8,493 nucleotides of DNA, taken from an uncultured Methylococcaceae bacterium. Its GTDB lineage: Bacteria; Pseudomonadota; Gammaproteobacteria; Methylococcales; Methylomonadaceae. Both the position numbers and the translations under genes were made by a program. Within the stretch, counting starts at the first letter, position 1, and every line of letters starts with the position of its first letter. The stretch is from the NCBI GenBank assembly GCA_903939355.1, contig CAJAHC010000142.1, positions 1 to 8,493 of the forward strand, in the 5' to 3' direction. The notes beneath the pieces were generated by a model. It was not told where the DNA came from and searched no databases. It saw only the letters and a list, made by a program, of their open reading frames with translations. Below are positions 6,428 through 8,493 of this stretch, one piece after another.

Positions 6428-7948
6428 ATGAATACTAGCGGCATGAATGGAGTTATACAAAAAGCGACGGCTTTATATGAGACATCACAGGTCTGTTTGA
6501 ATGACTTTAAGTCGTGGGTGCAATTAGATAGTAGTCATTTGTCTGATGGACAGCGATTGGCTGTTAAATACTTTATAGTCGCTGTTATTTTATTCTTCGC
6601 GCAAATTTTATTTGGACTGTTGGCGGCGACACAATTTATATTCCCAGGTTTTCTTTACGAAATTTTGGATTTTAGTGTCAATCGCATGATTCACATTAAT
6701 GCAATGATTGTGTGGATGTTGTATGGTTTTATAGGTTGTGTTTATTGGTTTCTTGAAGATGAAAGTGGCACTGAGATTGTTGGTTTAAAATTAGGTAATA
6801 TTGCATTTTGGGTGTTAACAGGTGCCGTTACTTTAGTTGTCTTGGTTTATTTGTTAGTACAAATTGGTCCCGGTAAGGATTCCAGTCTTTGGTTTATTAA
6901 TGAAGGCCGAGAATATATAGAAGCGCCTCGTTGGGCTGACATTGGCATTGTGATTGTTATGCTGATCTTTTTCTATAACGTAGTAGCTACTTTTATTAAA
7001 GGTAAATGGTCTGGCATTGCCGGAGTTTTAACATTGGATTTGGTGGCCTTGGCTGGTTTATATGTTGCTGGCATGTTTTATATGACTAACATTACCCATG
7101 AACAATACTGGTGGTGGTGGGTTATTCATTTGTGGGTGGAAGCGACTTGGGAAGTACTGGTCGGCGTCATTATGGCCTGGTCATTAATGAAGCTACTGGG
7201 TGTAAGGCGTAAAATCATTCAAACTTGGTTATATATTGAAGTTGCTTTGATGTTTGGTTCAGGTATTTTAGGTTTGGGACATCATTACTTTTGGATTGGC
7301 ACACCTGAATACTGGCTGACCATAGGTGGCTTTTTCTCTGCTCTTGAGCCTATTCCACTGGTTGCAATGGTGGTTCATGCGGTTTATGACACTGGAGCAA
7401 ACGCATTTAAAAATAGTAATCCCCCAGCGTTAGCTTGGATTATTGCGCAAGCCTTCGGTAACTTTTTTGGTGCCGGCGTATGGGGCTTTATGCATACTCT
7501 GCCACAAATTAATATGTTTACTCATGGTACTCAATGGTCTGCTTCTCATGGTCATTTGGCATTTTTTGGGGCCTATGCAACAATTAATATTGCTTTCTTT
7601 TATCTGGCTATACAGCATTGGCGTGGTGATGTGTGGATGGGGAGTGATAGTCAAAATACTTGGCGCTGGAAATGGGCATTAGGGTTACTTAATGGTGGGG
7701 TTCTCGGCATGACAATTGCTCTATTGATAGCCGGTTACGAACAGTCATTTATTGAGCGTGCCGTGGAGGGATCAACCTGGGGTGGTTATTTTACAGCGCA
7801 AAATCATCCATCATTTCAAAGTGCGATGGTGTGGCGTTTGTTTTTTGGAGGTGTTACTTTTACAGGATTTGTGTTGTTAGTTTGGGATTTATTAACAATA
7901 GGCAAGGGTGAAACAAGACTAGCGCCAGAAATTATTGAAATGAGATAA
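6428..7948 (+). CDS. norB: Nitric oxide reductase catalytic subunit NorB (cNOR type)
   Basis: NorB reduces NO to N2O at a heme b3/non-heme iron site in the cytoplasmic membrane, fed by NorC. The protein has 506 residues (508 if the in-frame ATG at 6422 is used). All key residues, numbered from the 6428 start, match Pseudomonas NorB: H89 and H376 for low-spin heme b; H374 for heme b3; H234, H285, H286 and E238 for FeB (HLWVEATWE and GLGHHYFWIG); and E307 in SALEP. NEGREYIEAP matches the loop contributing the calcium ligand. VWGFMHTL and FTHGTQWSASHGHLAFFGAY are also standard. It is about 40 residues longer than the ~466-residue Pseudomonas protein, mainly through a soluble N-terminal extension (residues 1-45) ahead of TM1. 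NorC-plus-NorB makes this cNOR rather than the quinol-oxidising qNOR, which is a single longer chain. No norQ or norD follows. Confidence 0.96.
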   Translation: MNTSGMNGVIQKATALYETSQVCLNDFKSWVQLDSSHLSDGQRLAVKYFIVAVILFFAQILFGLLAATQFIFPGFLYEILDFSVNRMIHINAMIVWMLYGFIGCVYWFLEDESGTEIVGLKLGNIAFWVLTGAVTLVVLVYLLVQIGPGKDSSLWFINEGREYIEAPRWADIGIVIVMLIFFYNVVATFIKGKWSGIAGVLTLDLVALAGLYVAGMFYMTNITHEQYWWWWVIHLWVEATWEVLVGVIMAWSLMKLLGVRRKIIQTWLYIEVALMFGSGILGLGHHYFWIGTPEYWLTIGGFFSALEPIPLVAMVVHAVYDTGANAFKNSNPPALAWIIAQAFGNFFGAGVWGFMHTLPQINMFTHGTQWSASHGHLAFFGAYATINIAFFYLAIQHWRGDVWMGSDSQNTWRWKWALGLLNGGVLGMTIALLIAGYEQSFIERAVEGSTWGGYFTAQNHPSFQSAMVWRLFFGGVTFTGFVLLVWDLLTIGKGETRLAPEIIEMR

Positions 7949-7999
7949 GTCAGGTGCAATATAAAACGAGTGTATTTTGTTTTTCATCATGCTCTTTTT
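7949..7999. other. Short convergent gap after norB
   Basis: These 51 nt separate the norB stop from the stop of the minus-strand pentapeptide gene. I see T-rich runs but no convincing stem, so no intrinsic terminator is called for either gene. Confidence 0.5.
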
Positions 8000-8493
8000 T
8001 TAGTCGATAAGTGCACTATCAATATTTTTACTGGAACTTAAACCCTTTAGTTTTGATTTGTCTTTTATGCCGGCAAATCGGGTTCCTGCCAAATTAGCAC
8101 CAGTAAAATTAGTATCTTCAAGCGTGGTACCAGTTAGGTCGGCGCCTGATAAATCTGCTTCTGTGAAATCAGCACCAGAAAGATCAACTCCAAATAACAC
8201 GGTGTTGTGTAGATTAGCCTTTGAGAAGTTGGCATAGCGCATCAAAGCTCTATCAAAATTAGCATAAGAAAGATTGGCACCTGATAAGTTAACATTATTT
8301 AAGCTGGCTCGCATTAATCCCATAGATTGATTTTTCATATCGGCGCCCCAGTTGGCATGTGATAGGTTGGCATGGGATAAATTAGCGCGATCCATGACAC
8401 CTATAAAGCGGCTATTACTCAAATTTGCGTTGGACAAATTTGCGCCACCCACATGAACACCAAAAATACTGGTATTGGATAGATTACTATTAG
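8000..8493 (-). CDS. Pentapeptide-repeat protein (5' truncated by window edge)
   Basis: At least 163 residues are visible and the frame is still open at the right edge, so the true start lies beyond base 8493; the GTG at 8452 is an internal codon. Almost the whole fragment is tandem A(N/D)LxX pentapeptides: ANLSNANLSN, ANLSHANLSHAN, VNLSGANLSYANF, VDLSGADFTEADLSGADL, then TNFTGANLAGTRF. Such repeats fold into a right-handed quadrilateral beta-helix. A non-repeat tail of about 25 residues (IKDKSKLKGLSSSKNIDSAL) ends the protein. Family functions range from DNA gyrase protection (Qnr, MfpA) to unknown scaffold roles, and nothing here identifies one. No signal peptide can be judged because the N-terminus is missing. 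It is convergent with norB, so it is not part of that operon. Confidence 0.88.
   Translation of the reverse strand, partial: NSNLSNTSIFGVHVGGANLSNANLSNSRFIGVMDRANLSHANLSHANWGADMKNQSMGLMRASLNNVNLSGANLSYANFDRALMRYANFSKANLHNTVLFGVDLSGADFTEADLSGADLTGTTLEDTNFTGANLAGTRFAGIKDKSKLKGLSSSKNIDSALID

Noticed and set aside
7443..7682. Plus-strand 79-codon frame inside norB
   Set aside because: It lies wholly within the securely identified norB in another frame, has no family resemblance, and is a composition shadow.
7949..7999. Terminator between norB and the pentapeptide gene
   Set aside because: T-rich runs are present, but the only possible stem (AAAAC with a bulged GTATTTT) is short and AT-rich, not a convincing hairpin.
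8450..8452. GTG as the start of the pentapeptide-repeat gene
   Set aside because: The same frame continues to the window edge with further repeat-like sequence (NLSNTSIFGV), so this codon is internal.

Overview
The window looks like chromosomal DNA from an AT-rich gammaproteobacterium. The strongest taxonomic cue is a YccA protein that reads closely like the E. coli one. An exosortase-associated (TIGR04073-type) protein and a nitric oxide reductase operon without norQ/norD would fit a gammaproteobacterial methanotroph (Methylococcales) or a relative, but that placement is an inference from gene content and not proof.

Layout from left to right. (1) The C-terminal ~70% of a CusA/CzcA-like RND efflux pump, cut by the left edge. 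(2) A small secreted TIGR04073-type protein. (3) A bidirectional hairpin terminator. (4) yccA on the minus strand, convergent with the small gene. (5) A 352-nt AT-rich divergent intergenic region with a candidate -10 box and an 18-bp inverted repeat. (6) An OFA-family MFS transporter with an extra C-terminal helix. (7) A three-gene run of an unknown 3-TM protein, norC and norB. The unknown gene and norC overlap by ATGA; norC and norB overlap by ATGA or lie 2 nt apart, depending on the norB start. (8) A minus-strand pentapeptide-repeat protein, convergent with norB and cut by the right edge.

Functionally, norC and norB encode a cytochrome c-dependent nitric oxide reductase (2 NO + 2 e- + 2 H+ -> N2O + H2O) in the cytoplasmic membrane. 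All eight heme, FeB and active-site residues checked are in place in NorB, and the CXXCH and Met ligands are present in NorC. The unknown membrane protein is translationally coupled to norC and is the most attractive uncharacterised gene here: a possible NOR accessory or assembly factor. The OFA transporter lies 92 nt upstream on the same strand with no clear terminator between, so it may be co-transcribed. The RND pump, TIGR04073-type gene and yccA are envelope-related neighbours with no evident functional link to the nor genes.

I saw no rRNA, tRNA, CRISPR array, insertion sequence or prophage. I did not find a clearly novel system. The best leads are the unknown gene upstream of norC, the fused C-terminal segment of the OFA transporter, and the palindrome that covers the unknown gene's start codon.
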